Shown here in pieces: positions 1-19,763 of a DNA stretch of 64,000 nt. Source of the DNA: Gavia stellata (Eukaryota; Chordata; Aves; Gaviiformes; Gaviidae); the NCBI RefSeq assembly GCF_030936135.1, contig NC_082604.1, forward strand, positions 2,046,001 through 2,110,000. The letters run 5' to 3'. Position numbers and translations under genes: made by a program. Position 1 is the stretch's first letter, and each line of letters opens with the position of its first letter. Below the pieces are notes generated by a model that saw only the letters and a list, made by a program, of their open reading frames with translations, was not told the DNA's origin and did no database searches.

Positions 1-2589
1 CTTGCCCTGCTTGTCTACCCTTAAACCATTCTGGCTACAAATACTAGTGTCCTTTAAGACCAGCGATTCGACACATAAGGGTTACAGTAGCGTTGTTAAA
101 ATACTGGGAAACTGTCCTGGAAGTAATAACTGGAACCAAGATGGCTCTCTGCCAGGCAAGAACTATTCATGCCTCTTGCTTGCTGCCCAGAGAATCCTGG
201 ACTCTTTTCTACATTCAGAAACGTCCTCAACAGCAGGGCAAAGCGAGCCCCTGTACAGGAGCTCCCCAAGGGAGTGCAAGGCAAGTTTACTTCCCCTCCA
301 CAGCCAAAGAGGCTCAAAGCCACTTACTGGCTAATGGGTAAGAGGATGTGCCTCCTGGATGTGTAGTTCTCTGAAAGGAAGGACATAGCTGGAGAAAGGT
401 GTGCTCCAGTAACCCTGAAAAAAGTGTGATTAGCACCATTCCTGTACCTCACTTGCAGTTAGCTGGCTCTAGGCAGCTGCCCGCTAGCCTGAAAGATACC
501 CTCATTAGTGCACAGGATATTTCAAACACGTATCTGATGTTCAGTCAGGAATTCCAATCAGGAATCCTGATGTTTGGTGCTACTGCACCTCAGGCTTTTT
601 TTACTAGAGCCAACTCTGAGATTTTTCTGACACTACCACCAGGTGACAGGTTACAACACAACCAGGGCACTTTGCTGCCTGCCGTTGCTCTCCGAGCACT
701 CCGGAGTTAAAGCATGGGATCCAAAGCTCCAAAAAAGACAATAAACAAATGTCAGTAGAGACGGACAAGAGATATGTCAAAGAGAAAGTCACCTCTGATC
801 AACAGGCAATAAATTCCCTGATGTCATACCGGCAGGAAAGAAAGCATATTATTTGTCTATTTGTTTAGATTGACCAGAGTGGTGCTCTTGGAGTCAGAGC
901 ATGTTCTCACTGCCCCAGGAGCTGTCCATATGGTTACGAGATAAGAAATTAGGACCACCGCCAACAATAAGAGAAAAGGGATGTTTTGAATTCTGAAGCC
1001 TACGGTCCTCCTTTGAATGTGTACACTGAACTGCTGCCACAGAACATGAATAGACCTACTCTGTCATAAAAACCTCCTTAAATCACTGGATGTTTGGAGA
1101 TATTCTAGCACACAGAAATGCATCTGACTGCCTACCCAGTCACCTTCCCCTGGGAAGCGTGGAACTGGTATTAGGAGGGAGTGAAATACCCAAAGGCTCT
1201 GTGCCTGAACACACTCATGCCAGTAACATCACTTCTCTGTTCCCAGGATATCCATAAAGGCGTGCAAGCAATTTTGACAAACATGCAGCCTTCTGTCACT
1301 GCTCTTTGCCCAGGCTCTTCACAAACTGCCAAGAGCAACAGCTGGAAAAACCTCACGTCTGTTCAAGACGTGCTGTCACCTTACAAAGCTTAAGAAGGGC
1401 AGCAGAGCCTGGAATGAGGCTTCACAGTGGTGTGGTCACTGTGCACAACACACTTGTGACAAAGCAGGAAAGCAGAGGGGTCAAAACATAAAACAGGTTC
1501 ACTCAAAGCACAGACCTCACAGCTCAAACGGCTGCAGAACAAGCCACAGAACAGCCAACCCTGGAGCTGCAGCTACCAACTGGGCTCCAAGTGGTAGCTA
1601 GCACGGCATTGTCAACACAGCAGTAAGTGCTGCAGGGCTGAGAAAAGCTCACCCAGGGCTTGGCCCCCCTCTACAAGCTTGAAGAGTCCAGGAAAGCTGC
1701 TAATTTGCCTCATTCTACCAGGACAGCTGTCAAAATCCACTAAAAGCACACCTTCAGAAGAAAGTATGATAGCCCTGACCAGCAGGAAGAAGTTCTGGGG
1801 ATGGGAATTTTCTGAAGAGCTGCACTGGTACATGCCAGGAACTTCTTTGCCCGTAGCAGAGGATGGGGCCCTCGATACCTACTCTAATGCCTTGCGCAGA
1901 GCAGCAGAACCTACCGCAGAGGCTGCTGAAGCAAAGAGGAATTTCCAGCTAGGAATACAGTATCTAGCTTCCTGTCAATTTTAGGATTTCTACATCGTTC
2001 ATCAAGTTCTCATCTGAGCACTGAAGCTGAGAAGCCGATCTCTCCTACGAAATAATCTGCACTGCACCCTTCTTCCTTATATGCCACAAAGCACTTAGGG
2101 TAGAAGGAGATGTACAGAAGAACAATCCTTCTCCTGATGCTGCCTCACACTCTTTACCCTTGACAGTAGAGGGATTTTTCACAAGTCTTGCCTCCAAGGA
2201 AGTGGAAGGAGGGGCTGGAAAACCATTTGCGATCCCGTTCCAGCAGAAGCAAAGCAGACAGAGGCTAAGCCCAGTAAAGTCTTTCAGTTCAGACGGCCAG
2301 CTACAAAACCAAACACCTGCAATCTTGCCAAGTGCTACATCCCAGTAGTGGCACATCCCAACCTAATCTGGTTCCTTATAACTGCAGCAGTCAAGCTTGC
2401 TTGCTTCAAAGGGAAATGGAAGTTAAGCACAAGGCATCGGCCAACTCTGTTACGTTGTACAAGAGGCACAGGGAAAGAAAAGCCCCTCCTGACCGCTATA
2501 GGCCACTGGTTCAGCTGTGCCAACTTCTTATCAGCTTTTGTGAGAGGTCTGTGCAGCCCACTGCTGGGACAGAGCTTTAAAACACGCAC
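1..2589 (-). other. DNAJB11 terminal intron (partial); no exon seen
   Basis: After the exon 9 donor I looked on the minus strand for the last exon (about 64 nt, ending in a GLQGY-like C-terminus and stop) and for a 3' UTR, and did not find them. All open frames here are short and unrecognised. The stretch is best read as intron sequence running off the left edge. Confidence 0.6.
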
Positions 2590-11511
<8,922 letters not shown>

Positions 11512-12056
11512 GGCGCAGCGGCCGGGCCTGCCCGGGGGGGCGGCGGGGAGAGGAAGCGGCGCTCTCCGGGCGAGTCCGCAGCGCCGCAGCCGCCCGCCCC
11601 GGCCACCATTAGACGTGAAGCGGAGCCCGGCCGCCGGCCGCCAGCCAATGGGAGCGGGGCACAGCCCCGCGCGCCCTATGCCGCCGGCCTATCGGCTGCG
11701 CACACTTCACCACCGGCTCGACGCCGCCGCCCAATCGCCTGCCAGGTCGTCGGCTCTGAGCGCTCCAGTCCAATCACGGTTCAGGGCGTCACGCCGCGCC
11801 CTGCCCTATCGCCGCTTCAGGCCGCACGGAAGTATGGGATCTCCCCGAGGCAGCCAATCAAAGAGCGCGTCGTTTATTCCCGCCTCCGCACTGGCTTGAG
11901 CAGCCAATCAAAACCGAATTCTCGGGGAGGGGGCGGGCCTGCCCGGCCCAGGCGGAGTCCTCCACCGTGTGAGGGAAGGGCCATCTCGTTGGTCCGCGCA
12001 GCGGCCGCTCTGCGCGGCGCCTCGGCGGGCACCGGAAGCGGGGGGCGGCGGTCGTC
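11512..12056. promoter_or_regulatory. Bidirectional CpG-island promoter, DNAJB11 / TBCCD1
   Basis: The 545 bp between the two start codons are extremely CpG-rich, and the island extends into both first exons. There is no TATA box. Five CCAAT motifs lie in the same orientation at 11645, 11731, 11770, 11854 and 11904. A GC box (GGGGGCGGG) sits at about 11930, and ETS-type CCGGAAG/ACGGAAGT sites at about 12032 and 11826. These are typical of divergent housekeeping promoters. Transcription start sites cannot be placed exactly. Confidence 0.88.
11611..11618 (+). promoter_or_regulatory. Candidate UPRE-like element near DNAJB11
   Basis: AGACGTGA matches 7 of 8 positions of the ATF6/XBP1 unfolded-protein-response element TGACGTG[A/G]. 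It lies about 100 bp upstream of the DNAJB11 start codon. DNAJB11 is known in mammals as an ER-stress-induced gene. A canonical ERSE (CCAAT-N9-CCACG) is not present at any of the five CCAAT boxes. Confidence 0.35.
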
Positions 12057-12404
12057 ATGGAGGCGGCAGCGGCCCCGGCCCCGGTCCGGCTGTGGGTGAA
12101 GACGGAGCCGTTTTTAGTGGGGGCCCTGCCCGTCCCGCCGCCCGCCCGCCTCGGTCCCCACTACCTGCGGAAGATGGCGGCCTACGCCCGGGCGCGGGCG
12201 GCCGAGGGCTGCTTCCCGCGGCTGTCGTGGCCCCGCTGGCGGCACATCGCCTGCGGGAAGCTGCAGCTGGACCGCGGCCTGGCCTGGCTCTACTTCGACC
12301 TCTTCTACAGCCTCCTCCGGCGGGACGCGCCGCGCCGCCTCGAGTGGGCCGAGGCCGAGGCGGCCTGCGCCAGTGCCGACGAGCTGGAGCGGGAGCGGAG
12401 CAAG
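12057..12404 (+). CDS. TBCCD1: TBCCD1 coding exon 1
   Basis: 116 complete codons, alanine/proline-rich at the start and then family-like (WVKTEPFLVGALPVPPPARL, HYLRKMAAY, WRHIACGKLQLDRGLAWLYF). It lies in the CpG island. Frame continuity with exon 2 requires the cut after AAG at 12404, where the intron starts GCAGGA rather than GT. Confidence 0.93.
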
Positions 12405-15400
12405 GCAGGAGCCACATCCCGGGCCGGGCGGGCGTGGGGAGAGCCCAGCCCATCCTAACGCCTCTTTTTCTCCCCTCTTGGCTAGCTGTCGGTAGACACT
12501 CTGCAGTTCCTGTTGTTCCTGTACGTCCAGCAAGTGAACAAGGTCTCTCTGCGAAGGTCTCTGATCGGGGAGGAATGGCCCAGCCCCAGGACCAAGTCTC
12601 CCAGCCTGACTGGAAAATCCGCCAGCGAGAATAAGGTATTTGTGGCTGTAGGATTCTCCTTGCGCGGCTGTGTGGGAAACTGCAAAGTCCTGCCTTGAGG
12701 TGGGTTGAAAAGTGGCTGGTTTGTTCCTGGGAGGGTGTAACCCTGCTTGTGGTGAGGTCTAAGCTAGAGTCACAGTGGAGATGCTTCGCTCGATAGCACG
12801 TGAAATGAAGTTGTTATATTCTCTGTAGCTTTTCCAGCAAAAATCGTCCATGGGAATTTCCTAGAGTCTGAGAGCAACTGTGAAAGTTCTCTCAGAGTCT
12901 TGGCAATTCTCCTTTTAAGAAGCAACTGCGTCTTTGCTTTTTGTCTTAGTCAAACGGGAAGCTTCTCTTATGTGGGAGGCTGCTTTCCCATGATCCACTG
13001 TAGAGTATTAGGATCCCAGGATGTTCCCTAGCATTAAGTTATATTTCAGAGAGGGGAGTTGGTTGGTTGGCTGTAGGTCAACTGTGCGGAAACGCTAATG
13101 TTTCCTTTTAAAATACTATCAAGTATCTTGAAAGGAGAGAAGTGAGTTGGATGTATCATGTGCAGCTTGTGGGCAGCTCTGTATCTGAGAGTGAATTATA
13201 GATTGGCAACATCATTATAAAAGCCAGCTGCAAACTTCAGTGGATTTCTGTCACGATTATGATGTCGTGAGCTGTCTGAGCTGGTGAAATATAGCTTGGG
13301 ACAAGCTGAAATAATTAAAAATAGGGACTGGGCAACTTTATACTGAAAGACTGAACAAATGAAAAAAGAAACAAGTGGAACTGACACAGGGCTGTCAGTT
13401 GGGTGGCCATGGAGCATCCAACGTTATTTAAAAGCTGATGTTTTCTTTTAACTGTAGCCATTACATAAAACTCTGGACAGGAAGGAGGTGTGTCTTGGCT
13501 GCCATTGTACCCCTCCCAGAGGTTTTGGTCCTGACGGGACTGGGGCTGTCTCCACTGGTGTTACTTTTCCCAGTGTGATCGGGTGAGATTCCCCCAGCTT
13601 CCGCAATGCCTGATGTGAACTGTGCCCCCTTTTGAAATGGTGTACGAGGCTTGGCTGGTGTGAGAGGGTCCCTGTCACAGGGCAGGGGTCTCCAGCCGCT
13701 GGACAAGATGCTCGCAGCTGCTCATTATACTCTTTTGGCTACAGCCCTCGGGGATGGTGAGGCCAAGGTGTAATCACAGCCGTGTGTTGCTTCTTCTGCA
13801 GTTCACAGGCCAGCAAAGGTTGTCATTATTAATGCCTGCCATAATTCCAGTCTTCCGCTTTTTTTTGGTATGCAGCCCTTCAGAATTTGAACTAACGATT
13901 CTTTCAGAGGTCATTTGGTTTATTGGTCCGCTCGCCTGTGAAGAAACGTCCCTCTGTTTTTTCCCCGCAGTGCCTCGGAAGGCGGCACTTAATCATATCT
14001 GAAGGTCTGGAACAGATGCAGCGATTTTCCAATAAAGCAGTTGCAAGACCTTGACTGTCAGTTATTGATTTGTTTCCTACCTTCAATTGCCAGCAGCAGC
14101 TGGCTGAATTTGTGTGGGAAGGATTGTAGGAGAGTCTGTTTCTGCTTTCTAGAGTGAAATATTTGGTACTTGGAGTTAGAATAAAATGGTGTTTTTGGGG
14201 GGAAGTTGCTGATGAGTTCAGTTTCCTTTCTGTTTTTTGGAAGAGCAGAGCAGCAGAAGCAGTGAGCAGGAGAGAGCACCGCGTTTGACTTGCTTTCCCT
14301 CTTTTAGAACAAGTGTGAGCAAGGATGCATTGTACATTGTCGGTGGAGCTTGTCAGCTCTGTGAGAACTCACCTTGTTCTTCTGTGTTTTTCTGCCCACC
14401 AAGAACTGGAACGATCAGGACCACCGTGCCTTCGTGCAGAGCCACCTCTCAGATATGCTGGAACTGCTGCTGGAGCCAGAGCAGCTCACTGCCTCCTCCC
14501 ATTCCACCCACAGTAGCTCGGTGTCCTACGAAGCCGTCTGTGCCCTTAGCTTTCTTCTTGAAGGGACCGTGAACAAATCCAGGACGGTCCGTCCTCTGCA
14601 TGAGCTTGCCCTCTGGCAGCCCTGTCAGGGGCAGAACGGCTACTCAAAGGTCTCCAAAGCCTTCTCTTTCGCCAAACTAGAGAACTGGCTGCGGTCTTGC
14701 CTGACGACAAACCCTTTTGGAATGACTGCCTGCCTCAAGTCCGGGAAGAAACTGGCGTGGGCACAGCAAGGTAGCTATAGGCCTTGCCTTTATTTTTAGA
14801 AATAACTTTTCAGTCTCGGCTTTTCTTGCTGACCGGGGATCTGGCAGTGGTGTGGGTGCTTGCCTGCTTTTTCTCCTGCTGTCAGTGGAGATGGGGAAAG
14901 TGACAGCTTAGAGGCGAGTCTGGGGGACTAGAGGGTGCTGTGTGACATCTGTGTGTATTTTTCCGGTCCTTGGATCACTTTTATGAACAAACATTAATGA
15001 CTTTATTTTTAAAGACCCCTCTGAGTGAGGTCATTATCACTATCCTCATTATTCAAGTACAGCTGGACACAGAGAATAGATAAGTTGATGTGTTTGTGGC
15101 AAAGCTGAGAACTGATCTAGATCCCCCCTCGCCTGTGGGGGCATGGCAGTAGAGCCAAGGCACCCTCCACCTTAGGAGAAAAAAATTCGGATGAATGTTT
15201 TGTTTCCTGTGACTGCACAGTCGTAAGAGTGGCAGTGCGTTAGGCAGGACAGTGAGGTTGCTCAAGAATTGTACGGTTCCTGCTTTCAACATAAAACTAG
15301 TCCTAAGGATCTTCCTGCCAAGCTAAGTCTTGTGTTCAAGACTTCTGGAAATGGAGGTGCCAAGATCAGGGCTGTCTGTAGCTTGTGGGAGGCTTTGGCT

Positions 15401-18400
15401 GCCCCTGAATAATCTTAAAGTGGTTTTGATCTTTCATTGTGCCCTGACTTCTGGAGCTTCTGACTGCTACGTACTACCAGCCTGCCCAGTAGGCATCAGT
15501 GGATGGTGTGACTGATGCGTGAAGTGACGCAGTTTGATGGTACAGTCCCTGAAGTTTTGGGCTGATTATTTTCTTGAGGGATTGCTGAGTGATGTGGACA
15601 GTGAACCATCATGGCTGTGTCTCTGTGGGAATCAGGTATAGCCTTTTGGTGTCTTTTTATTTTGTTTTTGTTCTTTTTTTCTTTCGTTTTAAATGCATTG
15701 GTTAACTTTATTTTGCAGTTGAAGGAACAACCAGGAGAGCAAAGATTGCCTGCAATACTCGCGTGGTGCCTGAGGTGTTTCCCATGGTGATAATGAGCCA
15801 GGTGTACAAGCAGACGCTGGCCAAGAGCTCAGACACCCTGGTGGGGGCTCATGTAAGAATTCATCGCTGCAACGAGTCCTTCATTTATCTCCTCTCTCCT
15901 CTCCGGTGAGTTTTTGTTCTCCTGGGGCACAGCTAGATGTCTTTTCAGCGAGTTTGTTCAAGCGCTAAGTTCTTGTTAGCTGGACTAAACAGTGAAAAAG
16001 TCGTGGTTTTGCTTTTTTCTGCTCACTGTGTCCTCGTTTCCTTGTTCTTTTGCAGATCCGTGACCATTGAGAAGTGCCGGAATAGCACTTTTGTCCTTGG
16101 CCCTGTGCAGGCATCTGTTCATGTCCACAGCTGTGACAATGTCAGGGTCATTGTGGTTTGCCATCGTTTGTGCCTTTCTTCCACTGCTGGCTGTACTTTT
16201 TACATTCTCACGCCTACCCAGCCTCTCATCCTCTCAGGGAACCAAGCAGTCAGCTTTGCCCCTTTCCACACCCATTATCCGATGCTTGAAGACCACATGG
16301 CTCAGGTGGGCTTGGCCACTCTGCCAAACTACTGGGACAGCCCCATGCTGGTGTGCAAGGAGAGCAGCGACACGAGTGTCTTCCGCCTCATGCCACCCTC
16401 GGACTTCTACACCTTCGTTATTCCTTTTGAGATGGAAGGAGACACCACGGAGACGCCGGGTGGGCTTCCCCACGCGTATCAGAAGGCGCTGAGTCAGCGA
16501 GAGCAGAAGGTACAGATCTGGCAGAAAACTGTGAAGGAGGCAGGCCTGAACAAGTGAGTGCTGCATCCGAACAGGAATGTGTTCAGCTCACACGTACAAA
16601 CAGAAGATTCATTTGATGTGGTTCAACAAAAATGCTTTAATAATGGGTTGGTTTGTGTGAGCCGTATCTTGCATGCTATTTCTAGAGTATTAGTAATTAG
16701 CAATCTTGGGATCCTGGCCTTTGCTATTAATATAGTGAGAAGAATAACGCTCACAATCGTAACTCTGAAGGAGGTGCTGTGTTGTGATTGCGTTTTCCTG
16801 GCTTGCGAGACTCAAGGAGAAGCATGCCTAGATACTGCTGAGGGCTGAGGTGAGGGATCCACCCTGGCAGTAAGAGTTTACAACTTACCTCACGCTGGGC
16901 GCTGTCTCTCTGCTGTCTCTGTTCTGCTTCCAGTGTCGCATGCTGCCGTGGGTGAGATCTGGGCGCGTACCCTGAACAACAGCTCGACTAATTATTGGCC
17001 TGCAGCTGATTGGTGTTCACTCTTAGCCCAACCTTTACATTGAGATTGAAGCTTTAAATTACTGTCCCATCTGTTGTTGAGGTGAGCTAAGAATATGCAT
17101 GTGAACCATTCCAATAGATCACCTCATGGACAGTAGCTTTTAAAGTCCTCTTTATCAGATTGCATCGAAGCCTCTGCCCAGCTTTTACTGTGCTAGCTAG
17201 GTCTGTCCTAGCCCATCTCATGTATTGATGCATGTCTGTTTGCTTTCTCAGCACCTATTGCGGAGTTCTGAAAAAGTTCACCTTGCTTCGTTTGTCAACG
17301 TGCTTTCTTCTGCAGCCAGCCAGATCGGGCAAGGGTACAAATCTGCCAACTTCAGTTTAGCTGCTTTTATCTTTTTGTGAACCGTTTCGATGCAGCAACC
17401 TGAAAGACCTGGCTTCCTTTGCAAATACAGAATAGGAATAGAAATCCAGATATTCAATTGTAAAAGCTTGAAGAGATGAGAACAACTTTTGTTCCTAAGC
17501 TGCACTTGAGCTGTGTAGATTTTCTTTCTGTTCTGTGCTCAGTCGATGACTTGTAATGGGTGTGTAACTGGCTGCTGATAAGCAGTGATCTTGGAGGGGT
17601 TTGTCCTCTGGGGAACACAGAGTATGAAAACCTCCCCTTGGGTCAAACTGTCAATACTTCCCGTCATACCAAGCTGAGGAGTTCTAGTCCATTTGATCGT
17701 TCATTGTTTTGGAGGAGGTCCTTCTGCTTCCCTTGTTCCTTTCTGAAATCCAGGTGCCTCTGTGCTGAGTGTGGAGGAGCCTGCAGTTTGAAAGAGCTCT
17801 AGACTCTGAGAGGGATAGGATTCTGGGGCAGGGTTTTGCTGCAGGTGGAAGGTGGCTGAGCAGTAGTGACCCAGTAGTGGTGACAGAGATGAAAAAACCT
17901 TCAAAACTCTGAGCCCCGAGTCTTCAGGGGCAGCAGAGAAGAAAGTTATAACTTCAGCCCTTGTGCCAGAGTCATCCGTTGTGTCTATTAACCTCATCTG
18001 AGGTGCTTCTTCCCCCTCCAGCCATTGTGCTCCCACGGCTGCTGCTTCTCACCCCGGGGTTTTGTGAAGGTGTTTGGCTTGTCAAAATCCCGCTGTTAAA
18101 GAAATGTGAGGTAATACAGATGATGTGCTTAGATTTAACATCCTCTACAGCAGTCACAGGAGGCAAGAGCTCGGTACTGGAGTGGCTTATTTCATAAAAG
18201 GGGGAAAACTGTGCCAAGTTCAGAAGCTTGCTGAAAAGCAACTGGGCAGCCAACATTGTAAAATGTCTCCTGCAGGCAGGGAGACAACTAGGAAGCTTAG
18301 AGCAAACAGGATATCAGACTTATAGAAAGAAAAAAGCTGCCATGCTTGAACTGGGAGGTGAAAGAAACTGTTAGAAATAAGATGTCTTTCAAGAAGTTGA

Positions 18401-19763
18401 AGTTGTCTGAATGAGGAAAGTGGGGCAAAAGAAGAATGTAAATCCTGCCAGGCTGAAAGTAAAACCCCCGTAAGACAGGACCAGTAAGACAGCTTGAGGA
18501 ACAACTTGCAAAAGCATAAAATCCTGTTTATTCATTTTCTGAGCATATCAGCCAAAGTCTTTCAGGGTCAGTAGCAGATCAAGGTATATAAAAAGCACTT
18601 GGAGGAGATAAAACCATAAGGGAAGAAAGAAGTGACTGCCTTTGTGTTCATGTTCACTGGGGCGGAGTTTAGGTTAGTTTCTGTCCTAGAACATTCTGGG
18701 GAATGTCTCAAATGGAACTGATAGTACAAAGAAGAGCCTTTAACTTGAATAAAGGGTCTGGGTATACTGAGCCTCTCTGAAACTGAGTGGCACAAAAATG
18801 AATGGGGCTGGTTTGCTGCTTTTCCCAGTACAGGATGGGATCAGCACATCAAATTGGGAATGCGTTCAAAGCAGAACCACATAAAATCTCCACAGGGTAT
18901 TGAAAATGTTAATGTTTTACGTGGGTTCAGAAAGGAATTATGTAAGCTTGTAGAAAAAAAAAAAAGTCCAGCGGGAGCTACTCGACACCCCTGCCACATT
19001 TGGCTTAAGAAATTGTGAAGCTGATCTGATCCCAGATGACTGGGATGCTATTCTGGAGAAACACTGCTGTGAGTCTGCGCTGCTCTTGGACATCTGACCG
19101 GTGCCAGAGACAGAGAGCCTGAGCTAAGTGGTACACCCTGTTATTGCAGGTCTTACCAAAACCACCCCACAAGTTATTTAGCAGCAATGGGAATTATTTG
19201 AGGAGTGTTGCTTATATGCACATTTTTTTTCCTGATCTCCATCGTCTGTCTTTCAGATACTGTCAGAACAGAATTTTGTGTCTTCAGTGCTTGAACGCTG
19301 GTTACTAATCTTCTTTTTCTCCCTTTTCAGAGAGTTTTTAATCTGTGCTCTAAGAGTAAAGTGGAGGAAGCCCTGTGGACCAGGGTTGCTGTGCTAGTGG
19401 AGTGGGGAAGTTTGCACGATGAGTTCTGCTTTTGGGGTTCATTATTGTCATATTGTCATATTCACTTAGTAAAAACCTTCCCTTCCTGGGTACAGGCAGT
19501 TCATGAACCAAGCCCAGCTCTTAGCTGATATATATGGAGGCTTGTTTTGGTAGTGAAGGTGGGGTTGGAAGTATAATATTATAAATAGATGTGACCTTTA
19601 CACATTTCCCTGCTGATCTTCTTTTGGTTTCAGGGATCAGAGGAAACAGTTCCAGATGCTGGTGGAAAACAAATTCTACGAATGGCTGGTTCAGACAGGG
19701 AACCGTCAGCAGCTGGATAGCCTGGTCCCTCCTGCAGTAGGCTCCAAGCAGGCAGCAGGATAG
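12057..19763 (+). CDS. TBCCD1: TBCCD1, TBCC domain-containing protein 1 (complete, 6 coding exons)
   Basis: Centrosomal/spindle-pole protein related to tubulin cofactor C, needed in human cells for centrosome and Golgi positioning (family knowledge). Coding exons: 12057-12404, 12486-12635, 14404-14770, 15719-15905, 16056-16553, 19634-19763. They splice into 1680 nt, giving 559 residues and TAG; human is 557 as I recall. Hallmarks: N-terminal RLWVKTEPFLVGAL (about 11-24); LSVDTLQFLLFLYVQQVNKV (from 117); STHSSSVS and SFLLEG in exon 3; the beta-helical TBCC/C-CAP domain in exons 4-5 (about 290-435, including SVTIEKCRNSTFVLGPVQ and LSGNQAVSFAPFHTHYPMLE); and the tail FYEWL...QLDSLVPPAVGSKQAAG. 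Intron 1 uses a GC donor; the other introns are GT-AG. The ATG at 12057 is the first in-frame start that yields the family N-terminus. Identity is very secure. Confidence 0.97.
12486..12635 (+). CDS. TBCCD1: TBCCD1 coding exon 2
   Basis: 50 codons: LSVDTLQFLLFLYVQQVNKV, then SLRRSLIGEEWPSPRTKSPS and LTGKSASENK. It follows an 81-bp intron with the acceptor TTGGCTAG. The donor GTATTT follows 12635. Confidence 0.95.
12636..14403 (+). other. TBCCD1 intron 2 (1.8 kb)
   Basis: No recognisable exon or transposon. It includes a more GC-rich patch at about 13480-13760 whose minus-strand open frames resemble no family I know. Confidence 0.7.
14404..14770 (+). CDS. TBCCD1: TBCCD1 coding exon 3
   Basis: Encodes residues 167-288, starting NWNDQDHRAFVQSHLSDMLE and ending CLKSGKKLAWAQQ plus one base. 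The acceptor is CCACCAAG and the donor GTAGCT. It includes LHELALWQP and LTTNPFGMTACLKSGKK, which match the family. Confidence 0.95.
15719..15905 (+). CDS. TBCCD1: TBCCD1 coding exon 4 (start of TBCC domain)
   Basis: Encodes residues 289-350: VEGTTRRAKIACNTRVVPEV, then FPMVIMSQVYKQTLAKSSDT and LVGAHVRIHRCNESFIYLLS. It begins the C-CAP/TBCC beta-helical domain. The acceptor TTTTGCAG is preceded by a long pyrimidine tract; the donor is GTGAGT. Confidence 0.95.
16056..16553 (+). CDS. TBCCD1: TBCCD1 coding exon 5 (TBCC domain core)
   Basis: Encodes about residues 351-516, including SVTIEKCRNSTFVLGPVQ, HSCDNVRVIVVCHRLCLSST, FAPFHTHYPMLEDHMAQVGL and PFEMEGDTTETPGGLP, ending in VKEAGLNK (last codon split). 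The acceptor is TTTTGCAG and the donor GTGAGT. Confidence 0.96.
16554..19633 (+). other. TBCCD1 intron 5 (3.1 kb)
   Basis: Sequence between the exon 5 donor and exon 6 acceptor. It holds only short unrecognised open frames and a poly-A run at about 18954-18964. I see no clear transposon or RNA gene in it. Confidence 0.75.
19634..19763 (+). CDS. TBCCD1: TBCCD1 coding exon 6 and stop
   Basis: Encodes the C-terminal 43 residues: DQRKQFQMLVENKFYEWLVQ, then TGNRQQLDSLVPPAVGSKQA, then AG and TAG at 19761-19763. The acceptor GGTTTCAG is directly before 19634. The C-terminus corresponds closely to the mammalian protein. Confidence 0.96.

Noticed and set aside
11512-12056. Canonical ER stress element (CCAAT-N9-CCACG)
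   Set aside because: I checked the sequence 9 bp after each of the five CCAAT boxes; none reads CCACG, and no reverse form was seen.
11969-12634. 221-codon frame overlapping TBCCD1 exons 1-2
   Set aside because: Alternative frame of the CpG-rich first exon. The true frame is fixed by TBCCD1 family sequence and reads through the intron boundaries consistently.
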